From Alentia gelatinosa (lineage: Eukaryota; Annelida; Polychaeta; Phyllodocida; Polynoidae): a stretch of 64,000 nt of DNA. The stretch lies in the NCBI GenBank assembly GCA_950022655.1, contig OX465590.1:37647218-37711217 (forward strand). Direction: 5' to 3'. A program made the position numbers and the translations under genes. The notes beneath the pieces are model-generated. The model saw nothing but the letters and a program-made list of their open reading frames with translations, had not been told where the DNA came from and did not search any database. How positions within the stretch are numbered: position 1 is the first letter of the stretch; each line of letters begins with the position of its first letter. This document shows, one piece after another, positions 43,101 through 58,100 of this stretch.

Positions 43101-46100
43101 ACAAACATTTTCTTCTTGATAAATAGCTGCTTAGAAATGCAAGCAGTTCTAAAAACAAACATAAACATGTGTATTTGAGACAATTGTGGAGTTGTTTGGA
43201 GTTACCATACCATGTATCATAGGCTTTGATAAATTCTTTAGCGATTAATTATTCCACCAGAGAGGTGAGATTTCAACTTCACCAGGCCGCAACCAAATAT
43301 GCTTATAGAGAGGCCCATTTGACGCCAGTGCCCATACAGGTGCCCCTGGCGGGTAAGAGGCAAAAGCTAAATTGCGTTTTAGACGTAGCAGAGGTAGCTC
43401 ACGAAAAAATTTTCCGATTGGAAACTGATCAAGGAATCAGAACCAAACAGAGAAAAAATTACACACTAAGAGGCAAAAGCTATTTTATCAGCTTTTAGCG
43501 GGTTGTGGCCATACTGCAGTCGGCGGTGAGCAAATATCCTGCTCCACGAGACAGGTTCCGTATATCCGCCTGGCAGGCATTAACACAGTGCCGGTGTGGC
43601 ACCCGTACGGTGCTCATCAGCCTGCCTGGTGGAATACCCCCTAAAGCGTGCGATCCACCAAGAGTGAGTTAGGGCAGGACGATGACCATGTAGAGAAATT
43701 GTGGACGTCAGCCGCCCAAATCATTCATCGGTTCAGATTGGCTTGGACAATCTGCTTGGTGGATCAGCAAATTGGCCGGAATCGGACAGACCTGCCCATT
43801 GAAAACCCTGTCACCTACACCCGTGCAGTCGTCGCCTCTGGCCGGCCAGCCGTGTAAAAACCAGCCGGCCGGCTGCCGCTGGCTGTCTGAGCATGGATTT
43901 GGTGGATCACGCACTTTAATGGTAGGAGCTAGGTAGCTGATCCTACATAGATAATACCATACATCATTATCAAGTCCCTAGTAGAAACCAACGTTCAATT
44001 ACCATAGAAATATCACCTCAACCTTAGAAATCAACTACAGATCCTTCAATAACAAGATACCTAGATACACATACCTTAAAGTTTTCCTAAAGAGAACAAT
44101 TGTGTGATATTTGCATTAATGTTTGAATAGTATACTTAACGGACTTATTTGATTGTGCTACATGTAGTCTTTCACAGAAAAGAAGGACAAGTAGAGACAA
44201 ACGTGCTGTGAATGAGCAGCTGTGGAGTACAAGGACAATTTTCTTCTTGCACCCAAATGTAGTTAAAATGCAGTCTTTGTGTAGAACGATTTACAAGAAA
44301 TATGTGCGATATGAACTTAAAGTCTAGGCCAGACGATTTTGCAGGAAAACGTGCTATAGCACTTTGACACGGAAATAAAAGGCTTTGGGAACATAATAGA
44401 AACTTACCTTTTGTAGAGTCGCAATGGCATCTTTGAGTTTTTTTGCAAAGTCATACCGCTCCTCTGATGGCAAAAATAGAGCAAAACACTCCTTAGTTTC
44501 AAAGTGCAGAACACAGACAATTCCATGATTAATAAACATTGCTTTGCAGCGTGTAGAAATGGAAAAAATTCTAGGTTAAAAAAAAGTGAAAACACAAATA
44601 TATCAAAATCTCTCAGATCTGTACAAACTCTCTTGAGAGATTTTGTTGACTCCATATCACCAGGGTCGGTAGTTGATAGTGCTTGTTATTCTAAAGCATG
44701 GATTCCATCGATTTCTATGCTGAAACCTGCCAAAATGGAGAACTGGCGGGATCATAAAAAATCTGAAAAGATTGTATAAGTGTAGATGGTGGTGGTTGAA
44801 GCACGCCCAAATTTTTTGTGATAGTTCCGGCTGCTACTCTCCATGTTCACTCACCATGTCCAAAAGATTTGTATCACTATACAATATTCTTCATTATATT
44901 CTGAAGAGACCAGAAACTTTCTAATGAACCCATAGTTCGGTGGAATCCATGCTTAAGCTTGCTTACCCATCTCGAAAAAAGACATAGACACCAGCGGCTT
45001 GTAGCAGACTATAACCAACAAATTGTAAAAGTAGGTAAGCAGTCTGGTAAGCACTAGTAGAAAGATTCTGCCTTGAAATGCTTTGATTTTTTTTGTTTGA
45101 ATGGTTTAACGTCCAATTTGTTCAATTAGACTTACATTGGTTTACTTTACTCAAATTTGCATATCCTGCTGGAATAACAAGGTATGCTGCCTGGTTGATT
45201 GAGAAGAGTCAGAACACTGGTAACTGTTATCGTATATACATTCATAGTAACTACAAAAAACTTAGAAATAAACCAACACAACTTGGACACTGGAGAGTAC
45301 TGGCCAGGGAGTATAATAAAGAAAAATCATGAAGGCTAATGTGAAATATACTGTTAATTTTTTTTTCAATTTAAAATTCGCAAAAAAAAAAGCTATTTCG
45401 ACTTCAATAGTTTAGATAACTCTACCACCTAAATTTAGAACAAAATACATGTTGTAATAAGATTTATAATGACTTAGAATTTTGAACATAATGAATCTCC
45501 ATGGATGACAATATATTCTGGCTCTAAATAAAAACTTACGTAGAACGGCTTCCTGTTTCTTCTTTTCCAGGTTACGAATGATACCTGCCACTTCTGGATC
45601 TTGGTACATGTCAAAGGCCAAATCGTCGAGAGGAGAAATGTAGTCAGGTCTGCAAAACAAACATATCATTCATAACAATTTTAAAAAAGTGTTATGTTAC
45701 TGTATTTACCCCTTACGTCTTAAATACATTTCATTTTCAGCAATTATTTTTCTTAATGGAGAATACCACTGCATCAGCTTGACCAATATATTTACATTTT
45801 TCTGAGTCGCTTTTTATAAATCAATTTTCTAGCAATCTTTCGGTTTTGTATCGTATATCATCTTTGACTACACAGACTTCAGCAGAATAAGAATTCTTTT
45901 CTGGTCGTCCTCGTAATATTGCACATGATATGAGAAGATGGCAGGACTAACGATCCGGAGGAATTATGCCTGGATTAATTAAGTAGTTGCGCCGAAAGTA
46001 TGGTTACATAACAAGCCTTTCTTAAACATTGTTTTAAGCATGCACAAGTGTTTGAGGCATATACAAGTTGCGTCACCTATTATCCGGGACAGGAACTCGA

Positions 46101-49100
46101 ACAGAAAAAGGAAAGAGCCCTTCTTATCTACACCCCATAGGTCTAACATGATATTCTGGGGGGGAAACCACTGGAACTAACCAGAAATCTAGTATCTCTG
46201 TATTTAGATGTAGGCATTTGATGCAATCAACACGTAACAAGAGAAGACATACTCTAAAATTTTATAAACAATCTAAGAGTTTGTCTCTCTCAAAAACCCT
46301 TCAATATGATATCTTTCTGTGGAATAGTTTCAAACAACATTTTCTAGTTGTTACTGTTTTCAAGTACTTTCTTCTATTTTCTTGTACCCTATGACAGTTC
46401 AGCGGGATATGCTGAACAGTTATGAGTACATTGCATGCTTGGCATAATGGGGGATTTTCCCCTTTCAAGAGGTATTCATGTGTAAGTCTGGAGTGACCTA
46501 TTTTCAGATGGGTCAACTTCACCTGTTCACGACAACTTTATCTCCAACAGATTCTCTTCCCATTACAGTTGAAGGAATGGTATGCAATTTGTGTCATATT
46601 TGCTTGTTCCAGTCAGATTGCCATTTGTTCATTTTAAATTCTCTTATTGGAGCTGTTATATCTGTGTGTGGAATTTTCGTTGTACCAGGATGCAACTTCG
46701 AAGCTTTCTTTGCTGCTCTGTCTGTCTCTTCATTTCCGACAATTCCTATGTGGCCTGGTAGACAGCACAGAACCATGTCCTTTTTTTTCTTTTCTTCGAA
46801 ATGGTATACCTTTCTCAAACTTCTCTTGCCAAAGGGTTTGTCGGAATGTATCGAAGGATATGTCGATGACAAGATTTTGAGTACGAATATATATATGATG
46901 AATTTACTGTGGTGCAAGACACCTGCTTTGGGCACCATTCATTAGTATTGGATTTATAAAAAAAATATATAAAAAAATAATGAAAAAAAAATTATAAAAA
47001 AAAATTAAAATTTTAGATTTATAAATTGGTCTTCTCATCCGCCATAATACTGATACACATTTATGAAGAATACTAAACGTGCGGGAACACTCTCCTAATG
47101 TTAGCAAACACCTGTGCAAGTACAACCACACCCGTGAGTCGAGTGGTCAAAGGGTGTCGGGGATCACCGGCGTATCGTGCCGCTCTCCTCTCACTAGTCT
47201 ATGCACGTTTTCTACTCACAGTTGTCGAATGCCCAGCCTTGACGTATCGGAGCAGAAGACACATAATCAGTTCTGCAGTTTGCCAATTACTTTAACCAAT
47301 CATCCCCAGGCCCTTTTGGTACCACCACAAATTCTAGTTTGTGTTTTTCCTCATTGTCTTTTGTACAAAGATGCTTCCCTGATCCCAAAACCTGTACTTT
47401 ACATTCAACTTCCAACTTTTAGATCTGCTTTGCATGTTTAAGTTTCATCTCTTTTTCGAGCGTGTCTATTCTTCTGGTTAGTGCATTTATCTCACCCCTC
47501 ATATTTGTCCTCCTTAGACTGGAAGCTCGTAAACAACGCCCATGGAGTATTGTAAAAAAAAATGTAAGGTGAAGTACCACAAACCGACCAAACGTCCTTC
47601 ATTTGTAGTAGGTGACAGAATCTTTAATAGTTTATCCTTTCTATACATTCAGTTACATTGTTGTTGTTTCAGATACTAATTAATCTACTCGGCCTCTATG
47701 ATGTGGCCTTCATCAGGGTTTAGAGCTTGTAAAAAAATATATACTCAATGGAGGATGGTGTCATAGCTATTAGCCTATTAGTCAGTGATAGGGGTGAGAT
47801 AAAATCTGAACCACACTCATCTATAGCCACTGAAATTACGCCATTCATTTTGGTTTGTTACACAATCTCACTCAGCTTTGCCTCGTGAGATTACTCCACA
47901 ACTAATGGTTGTGGTATATTTTCAGCGGCTATGGATCTCGATGCAGTTCCTTATTATTACATCCCTCTCACAATCCTGCATTTTTGTATATTTTATGTTG
48001 GTGAGTCTTGATAAAATCTTCTCCATTTATTAGTTTGAACAAATCTGCTCAAACTGTGAGAGATAAAAATCGTGTATAGAATAGTGCCAAATACACAAAA
48101 CACCAACTGAAAAATTGCATTGGTGACTCACTGTGACACACTAGAAATAAGATGCCTCAACAACATTCATAAAACAATCAATACCTATCAATTGCCAACC
48201 AAACGTTGTGCTCTCACTAATGAGCTTTAGCAACCACAATGATAACGCAGTGAACCATTATTGAATGATCATATCAAGTTTAACCAGTTCTAGAAAAGCA
48301 AGTTGTGGAAATGAACAGGTAACAGGACAATAATGGTTAAACCAATCCAACTGAGGATTGAAAGGAACATTTGTTTAGTCAGGGAGATGAAAAAGTTCTT
48401 CCGTTAGGAGTCTCAAAACTACTTTCTAAAGCTTAATATACATGCCCTTGACTCTAAGATTAACTCCATGTACATTGGTATGATTAAACTATAAATTTGC
48501 TAATAGATTTTAGTGATGATCATATGTTCAGCAGACAGTTTGGGAAGAACCTCTACAAACCCCATCCCGATACTTACTTGTTGATCAACCCAGCTAAAGC
48601 TGGATCATTAATATGGTTTCCACCGATTTCCTGAAAGGGAAACAAGGACGGAAATCCGAGTTATTTCCAGAAAATAGAAAAAGGTTTTGTCAACTGAGAT
48701 GGGTCCGCCCCTCAGTTAATACTCATCCAGGCCCATCATGTCTGACACCTGACAGCTATTGGCTTTTTAGAAATAATCTATACTTTTAAAGCTGAATGCA
48801 AAACAACTCGAATTATGGAAACTGTAAGATGCTGCAACATGTTGTAAAGTTCTGGTCTCTACATCCCTATCGTGACCAATTATATTGGTTTCTATGTGAA
48901 GAGAGTAATCATCAAAATTGCAAAACCGCAGGAATACACCTGAAGATTGAAGAAAATTTGTAAAGAGTTGGTTTTTCAGCACGTTTTTGTTCGATTGTCC
49001 AGCTGAACTTGTGAAAGCATATATATGCAACAGCATATGTACTTCGCAGTGTGAGACGAGGCTGCTACCGCGACTATTGAGCAAGTGCTCAAACAGGAAA

Positions 49101-52100
49101 GGGACCCCACAGGGACCCTGAATGACTTACTGGACCTTGCAGGCCCTGTAAGCCAATCTTCTTGAGAAAATGATTTGAAACAAAGCATATGTACTTCGAT
49201 CGCGTTTCATAGAAGCTTATGTGAATTTTCTACAAAGATTTCTTTCATGGACACGATACTAGTAGTGCGTTGAGACCAGCTCTTTTGAGTTGAGCATTTA
49301 GCATAAATGTCTAAATAAATGTGGTTTTTAAAAAACACATACATTCAAGATACAAAAAAAAAAACATTCAAGATACACCTTGATTTTTTTTTTTTCAAGA
49401 TTTTTCTTTAGCTGCCGTCCTGATTATACCTCATCCACATTACATTAAAGCTACATTCTGCTGAGCCGAGCCTTGTCAGTGAGGAGTCAGACATATGAGG
49501 GCAGGGCGGGGTATTCACAGCAGGGGCTGACCACCATCTCGTCAAACGTGCACCACTTACTTCTGGCCGACCTCTGGATCTGCGAACTTGTCTCCGCGCA
49601 CTTCCTGCAAATAGGCTACATTAGGTCGACAAGAGACACAGCTACCTAAACCACGCACGTCGTACTCACACACTATAGGCCCGTATGGATTTAGGTACAT
49701 AAAGGTAGGGTGATCAGACTCTGACAATAAAAACCTAAATGAGCCCAGCCTTTGAGAGGTTGATATGAGTTCATCGAAATTTCGATTTTAGATTAGATTT
49801 TCTATTCTCAGCATTTGTGATTGAAATGATAATATATCTGAAACGTGTTTTTTTAAAAAAAGAATATCAATGAAGATCAGAAGGGGCAGTTAGAAGCATT
49901 CAATCTTAGATATAGCTGTGGGATAATTTCTATATGTTCAACTCTGCTGTCTGGTATTTTATCTCACCCCAGATATTTTTTCTCCATAGACTTAACATTG
50001 GGAACTTGTATCTAACGCCCATTAGATATTTAGGAAATATATCCAATGGGGGATAATGTCACAAATGTTATCCCATTAGTCAATATTAAGGGTGAGATAA
50101 ATTCAGAAACCCATTCAAGTTTAGGGTCAGAGCTCGATCCCATCTCATTCGAATCACATAGCAATTCACGCAGCTTCGCCTTGTGAATTACTACGTGATT
50201 CAAACTCGATTGGGATACGAGCTCAGACCCTAAACTTTCATGGGTTTCCTCTATAATCCTTCATTATCTACCTAATACATAGTGTCCATATAAAACACAT
50301 GGGCAGCGTGTATAGATCTACATACCCGGAGCATACAGGTATGTTGTATGTTCCGGGCTGCAAGCCCCGATGCATACGGAATAATAGTGCGTATGAAAAA
50401 TATAGTGCATACCTAAAATGAACTAATATAGGTTAATAAATTATCCAGTTCATATATAAGGCTTATCCATTTCATTTAAGCAAGTAAATGTCAACATTTT
50501 CAAATTATCTTTTTTAGAAGTATATTTAGTCTTAGATACTATCAGTGTATTTCTTTAAAAAATTCTGATGGAAATGATTGATTTAAAACAGGGAGTCAGT
50601 TAAAATAAAAAGTGTGAAAGTTTAAAAACGCACTAATGGAATATGCATCTCAATCAGTGTGATTTAAATGAACATCGTTACTGAACATACCGCCAAACTG
50701 TTAATGATACCCGCCTTTATCAGAATCTCCCGCTGTTCATTCTTAAATAAACCAGAACAAGATCAATGGTACTCTACTCCGAGTCTACACGAGATGGGGG
50801 AATGATAACAAAGGGAGGACTACATTAAAAAGCCACTCACAATAGGCTTGTGATTTGGTATTTTGAAACACAGAGACTACTGACGGACCGTGACCGTTGG
50901 CATAAATCAATGGAACACCTTTTGAATGCCACCGTTCTCCTTTATGAAATATTCATTGGCCTCGTTCAGTTCAAGGATGCACAAAGGTGTACAACGTTTG
51001 AGCGGCTTGGCTGGCTCATGTGTATCAAACAAAAGCGGTCTTTAAACATGCTCAGCGCAGAATGAATTCGCATAGAACTTTAAATGTTATTCTCCTTTTT
51101 GAATACTCACATAGGTCAGGGGTGTTTCTGAGAATGTTTGTTCGTTTAGGTAGTTTAACGTCCAACATGTTCTATTAGACTTTGGATTTGATCGAATCTA
51201 TGAGATGAATTCAGGTACAAATCTCACCCCTAGACATTTACCAAGCGGGGAGTTTTTTCCTTCCCATACCACATAGGCATGTCATTTGAAGGATTGGCCT
51301 GTGATATAGCAGTAAATCTACCACTGCTAGGGGAGGGGAATGGTGGTTGTACACCACACCACATAGACATGGTATGAGAAGGACTGGCCTTTGATATAGC
51401 AGTAAATCAACCACTGCTGGGGGTGAAGGAGAAAAGTGGCTGTACACCACACCACATAGACATGGTATGAGAAGGATCGGCCTTTGATCTAGCAGTAAAT
51501 CTACCACTGCTGGGGGCTGAAGGAGAAAAGTGGCTGAAGTGGAACTCAAACCCACAAAGTGCGACTACCTTGGGATTATGAGATTGTTGGGGAATTCATC
51601 ACACACTTTACTAGGGCATTTATGGGTTTCTGTATTTATATATTAAAGAAACACGAGGCAGAGTTGTGAAACCACACACACTCTGTAACACCAAACACTG
51701 GTATAAAAAATAATCTATTTCCACATTATAAGATGATAATATTGTTTGCATCTCTTGTAGATTACCTTATCACAAATCGTGTTAATCTGAATATATAGTT
51801 TAATGGGGAGCTAGTATAGCTATTGTGGGGTCCAGTTTCAGTTCATGATGGACACAATTTGCCTAGCGTCATATCGATAAATCACAACCTGACACAGGGT
51901 CTGTTGAATAACTTATGCTTACAAAAGTACAGGGTAGAAGGAGACCTAGAATGAAGGTTCTCGTTAAATGATATCAAAGCTTTTTTTCTAAGACAGACGG
52001 AATATCATCCACAAGAGTTGAATAAAGTTGACCCACATCGTCCATGGATCTCGTTGGCATATAAAAAGGGGTCTTTATGTACGAGCCTAAATTATTCAAC

Positions 52101-55100
52101 AGGCCCCAGGATGATAGAGCCTAGACTGTGGCCTTATCACTGTGTGTCGAGTTTGCTGCACGACAGCTACAGTAACTTCGAGGGGAGGTCTACGTGTAGG
52201 CTTTAGTTAAGACATTAGGCGTATTATGCTGAGCTCCAGAGAAGCTATGTAACCCATAGGGCACATAGCTATTGTGCTATGGAGGCGGCCATTTTGCCCC
52301 CCGACGCCATCTAAGACACCAGGTGGCGGGACCAATTATCAATGGACTTTATCATATATACTTTTTAGGGCTTGCCATGGAGGAATTTTAGCCATGTTTC
52401 AATATTATCTATAGATTATAACAACTGATAACAACGGCTGATTAGTAGTTGACCCCCGACTACAGTGGCGCTATCTTACAATTTCCTGGCAGATGATAGC
52501 AGAACTAGCAATCACTCTGTGACCTATTTATCACCACCTGCTCTCAGAGAAAACAACAGAATACACACAGCGCCATAATCATATATTCGCCTAAAACACA
52601 GTGGAAATCCTTCTAACGCTGTCACATTTAACTCCGCTTTTTGACTTTTATTGTCTGGTTGTTTCGGCTAGTGCTGTTGAATATCAGTAGGTCTGTGATC
52701 TTACCATGTCGTTGATGACTTTTGACTGGTTCAAGTCGTCGCCAATGATGTTCATAGCTACAAGACCGACCTGAAAATACACAGAACAAATAGTCAAGTT
52801 ATAATATTCAAAACTTACATCATTTATTCAGTCAAATAAACAAAGTGTCCTACTGCAGACGGATTTTTTTCCCCACGGTAATGGGCTAAACAACTTCAAT
52901 AAGAGGCATGTTTAGAACATCATAGAAATTTGTCTTCTTTATCAATACTAATTTCATGAAATACCTCAAGATCATAATGAAACTATCAAGACAGTTACAG
53001 GACCCTATACACCTTTTTTTTCGTTTTATAGCTTGTATTTTTTAAAGTTTCATTGACGATTGTGAGGGAATATTTTGGCAGAAAACACATGGATAGTATT
53101 GTAGGATTGTTAAGATATCGATATTGAAACATGACAGTGGTATATGAGCAGTGTTCTCTTTACCTATCATCAGAAACTAGGTTTTAGTTACAGAATTCAT
53201 TTCATATTTATATGGGTTGTTTCCACACTGCATGTAACACTTTGTCCATAAAAATGTTCTAGTTATATCACAGTAGCAGATCCTAACACTAACTATCCTA
53301 TAGAACCAGAGTAGGTGTACAAAACATCATAGCAGGTCTATGGCCTTGGTTACAGTCTGCATTTGAAAATACATGTATTCCAAGATATACAAGATAATCA
53401 ATAAAGTGATTGAAAACATTCCTAAACCATCTTATATGATATTCCATTAAAAACATACACATATTTCTTGAAAGTCCTGAATATGAAAAGTCATAAATAT
53501 GAAAAGAAAAGGGTGAAAGCCTTTGTATGTTTCAACAAAATACATTTATGACAAAGATGTTATTTATCCAACTCCTATAAAAAAAAGCCATAGGCTTCAC
53601 ATTATCTTTTATTTAATAAGCAAAAAAAAAAATTAAAAAGGCTTTACATTAAGTGACTGGACCCTACACATGTAATTTCTGATCGGGCATATTTTCAATT
53701 TGATTACAGGTACTACTACTAAACTGGTGCATAATAGAGCGGTTGGTCGAAGTATGATTGGACTCTCGGGATAATTTATGTGCAATTAACAACTAAAAAA
53801 ACCTGACAAATGCCTAAAAGCAAAAACGTTGGTAAACAACTGTTCCATGTAACTCCAATCACAATAAAAGCCTATCGGATTAACTTTGTGGACTAGAGTT
53901 TGTTCTGTGATACTCAACATAACAAAAAAAACTAGGAACAAATGTATGTTCATCATTAATGAATGAGCGTGGAATTATCAAGCTGGGTTTATTCAGTTTA
54001 TGGGTCATTTTCTTCACCCACTTGGAACCCAGCCAACCTGCCATTTCTACAACTACCTTTCATGGATCCAAATATATCAATCACTAGTGGGTCAATCAGG
54101 TATTTCAGTCTCTTGTGACTGGTCATGATCAGCTGGGCACACCTCTAGGACACTGGCCCTCTGCAACTTTCTCAATGTCACACAGTTGGTACGCAGATGG
54201 TAAAGGGATAGTTTTTGTAGCACGCTGAAAGTCAATATAACCTCTTCCTAATCTGTGCAGCGTATATGAGCGTTTGACCCACGCTCAATGAATGTCAGAG
54301 TAAATGTTCCGCATTACAATTACAGAATTGCTAATGAGGTTTGGATCCCCCACCCTTCAACTCTGTTTAGTTCCGCTCCTCTTTAATATAATGATAACTT
54401 AAAACATACAACATGGAAATAACCAGAACGATGGCAACCCTGTACAGTAAAACCCCGCGTAAGTGGACACTCTCCGTTCCGGGCCAAAGTGTCTACTTAT
54501 GCGGGGTGTCCGCTTACGCGGGTTTTTCAGATTTATACTGGTTATACAGTGCAGAATTCCCTATTACATGTATTCCTACACTACAAGGATAAACGCCCAA
54601 TTATCATATGGAAGCTTTATTAAATACATGTGTACTGATGCTAGCTGAGAAACTACATGAATAAAACGGGTACGGTGGTAAATGGCGAGCATTAACCAAT
54701 GAAAAAAAAAATTGAAAAATGCACTCAGCCCACTCAAGCGCAGTGCGGCTACCCCTCTCCGCAGCCTAGGCCTACCCATGTAGGTGAGAATCACTGTATA
54801 CACTGCATCACTGGGTGTCCGCATACGCGAGGTTAAGGTAAACATCTAATAAAGGGGAAAATTTCCGTTCCGAGCAAAAGTGTCCGTGGGGTGTTCCCCT
54901 TACGCGGGTGTCCGTTATGCGGGGTGTCCGCTAGGCGGGGGTGTCCGTTACACGAGGTGACCGCCTACTCGGGGTGTCCGTTAGGCGGGGTGTCTCGGGG
55001 TCTCGGGGTTCTCCTGTAATTAGGCGAGTGCCGGGTGGTTACGAGGTATTATCTCAGCGTGCCATGATAGCAGATCGCCCGTGGAGGTGGCGGCAGGGAT

Positions 55101-58100
55101 CACCGCAACCATGGACAGTGTAGTTGTATGTCCATGCCACAACACAACCAATACACTGACTGTAAATCCCATCATGTTGACATGTGGTTACGTCTATCCT
55201 CCTCGTCCTGACATGGCTGTTGACCAAGGTCATGTACAGATAAGGCACCTCCTGACCTTATGTCTATAATGCCCAAGTAACAATTCTTTTATGACTTATT
55301 TATATTGACTTCAGTTGTAGTACATCTGATGATTACGATGCAGTTAAAATCAAAGGTTTTTTTCTAATCATTAAAAAAAAAACCTTTCAATTTTTTCCCC
55401 AGCAGGTACCAATCTAAGCTACGTCATCTAAATAGATATATATCTAAAGTAATTCAATACGAAGTACCCCCCACCCCCATTAGGTACGTCAGATTTTGGA
55501 ACTTTACAGAATCGTAATAATTTACTTTTATACTGTTCCCTACATTCCCCAAACTCTCCGCTCGGCCTCAGTTGACTTAGTAAATGGGCCAGGACTCCAG
55601 GCTGATCGGGGCCTAGCACTAATAACCCCGACAACGTCTTTTACGATATCGTAAAGCAATTCATCATTATGTTACCTGATTTGTTTTATGTCTTGTGTCT
55701 GAATCTACAGCGCAGATACTCTCAAAGGAAATTCTCTGCAGGATGGGATCAGTCACAAGTTACCACTCAATATACCTATTCAAATTTTTATTAAATAATT
55801 TTTTTAATAAACCTCTTCAAAAGTTGTTATAAACTTACATTCATCTCAATTCCGTGTATATAGATGACAGTATTAATATGGTTAGTTGGTATTTTCTCAA
55901 TGTAAATCGGGTGCGTAATACTGGGGGCTTGACAAGGTTACATTGCCAATGATATACGTTGTATAAACTGTGGTCTGACAATCACATGTTATCGGGATAT
56001 TAGATTATGTAGGATCGGGATGTAACAAATGGCTAATATATAAGGGAAGAGAGGATATGAACTTAATTGGACGAGCATCCTTTTTAGGGTACAAAAAAAC
56101 TATTGGCTTTAAAAATTATCCACTTTTTCTAGCAATCAAATGACATATCACATATGCCTGACCATCGAACATACTGCCGGATAATCATGAGTATGCATGA
56201 AATCACAACACCAATAGACGACGCAGTCACTATTGACAAGAGAATATCACGGGCCTAAGTACGCGCCCTTATCAGTACTATGTCCTGGTGATAAAGCCTG
56301 TGTATCTGAGAAAGGATAACATGCCATACACAGATAAACTGTATCATCTCACCCCTGTATTTTTCTCGATAGGCTTAACGTTGGGAACTCATACTCCACG
56401 GCTGTGAAGGTAGTGTACCCAATACACAATGGCTAATTGGGTGATTTATTCTATTGAATAATAATGTACCTGGTTATGTTTATGGAGTGAGATAAAATCA
56501 GAAACCCAATTGATGAAAATAACTTGGTCCGCACTCCACCTCGTTTTACTACTATGTAATTCCTTCAGCTTCGATTCATGAATTACTCCGTAGTCAAATT
56601 TGGTGTAGTGTGGACCAAGTTATTTTCATCTTCTGAGTTTCCTTTTAAATCTTTGTTGTATTTAGCTCCATACCCAAGTGTTTGTTTGTTTGTGGTTTAA
56701 TGTCCCAGGGGACCCTGAGGGTATATATATATAGGGACTGTCAATGATTTAGCTTTTCACTTTCATAGACTTATATCAGTCAATTCTTTTCAATGTTTTC
56801 AAATATTTTATATACAATCAAAGAGATTTGTGTCTTTTAAAAACATGATATCTTCCTTTGAAATAGTTTCAAACAATATTTTCATGTTGTTACTGTTTTT
56901 CAAGTACTTACTTCTATTTTCTTGCATCCTTTTACAGTTCAGCAGGATATGCTGAACAGTGATGGGTACATTGCATGCTTGGCATAACGGGGGATTTTCC
57001 CCTTTCAGGAGATATTCATGTGTAAGTCTGGAGTGACCTATTTTCAGATGGGTCAACTTTACCTATTCACTGCGACTTAATCCCCCACAGTTTCTCTTCC
57101 TATTCATAGTTGAATGAATGGGGTGCAGTTTGTTTCTTGTTTGCTTGCTCCAGTCAAATTGCCATTTGTTCATTGTCAATTCTCTTATTGGAGCTGTCAT
57201 ATCCGTATGTGGAATTTTCGCTGTACCGGGATGCAACTTCAGAGCTTTCTTTGCTGCTCTGTCTGCCTCTTCAATTCCTACTTGGCTTGGTAGCCAGCAT
57301 AGAACTATGTCCTTCTTTCTTTTCTTAACCAATATAGGAATTCCATTAATGATAGATATTTATTTGAACACCTTGTAAGCAGTCACTACATGTAAGTGGA
57401 CACTCTAACCCAGAACATCCTTGGCAGGCACCTTGCAGAGTTGTATTCATGGCGGCCTGGTAGAAGAGACCCTTAACCCTTTAAGGACATAGTGGAGGAA
57501 ATCTGGGCAAATTTAGGGCCCAACCTTGACAAAATTGCAATATAAGGTTTTTCTGTGGATTTGTAGGCCCAAACCTTTCCTGAACTACATATAAAAAATC
57601 TACATAAAATCCATGGGGGGAAATGCCCGAAAAAAGCCAAAAATCAAAATGGTAGCCGTTTTACCTGATAATTATCAATTTTTGCCCCCCATTTCACATC
57701 CCTTTTCACATATATAGTGATGTGACCCCTCAAATTGAAGCATTTTGAGAGAACTACCTCATTTGGCTATTTTTGCCATTTTGTTGGGGAAAATGATGCC
57801 TTGAAGCATCAACCGGTCCAGGCTCCCGTCAAGTTGGACGAATAGTGTAAACAGTGAGTAAAGAAGAGCAGGTCAAGCTACACCCACCTGATTGTAGATA
57901 TTATGTTTGTTGATGTGGTTCTTGTGGATGACGAACTTGACAAAACACCCGATAGCGTCCACGTGAACCGACTTGAGTTCCCGAGCCTTGAATTGGGTTT
58001 TGATGTTGTCAGACAACGCCACATACCTGTCAAAAGTAGGGAAGCAATATGAATAAAATAAGCCCCAGATTTTCTTTTAGAAACGAAAAATGTATATTAA

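Noticed and set aside
46478..46945. 155-aa plus-strand ORF
   Set aside because: Antisense of the LINE RNase H and zinc-knuckle region.
48578..49604. Exons 7a and 7b both included in one transcript
   Set aside because: The combined 97 bases shift the frame and give TAG inside 7b.
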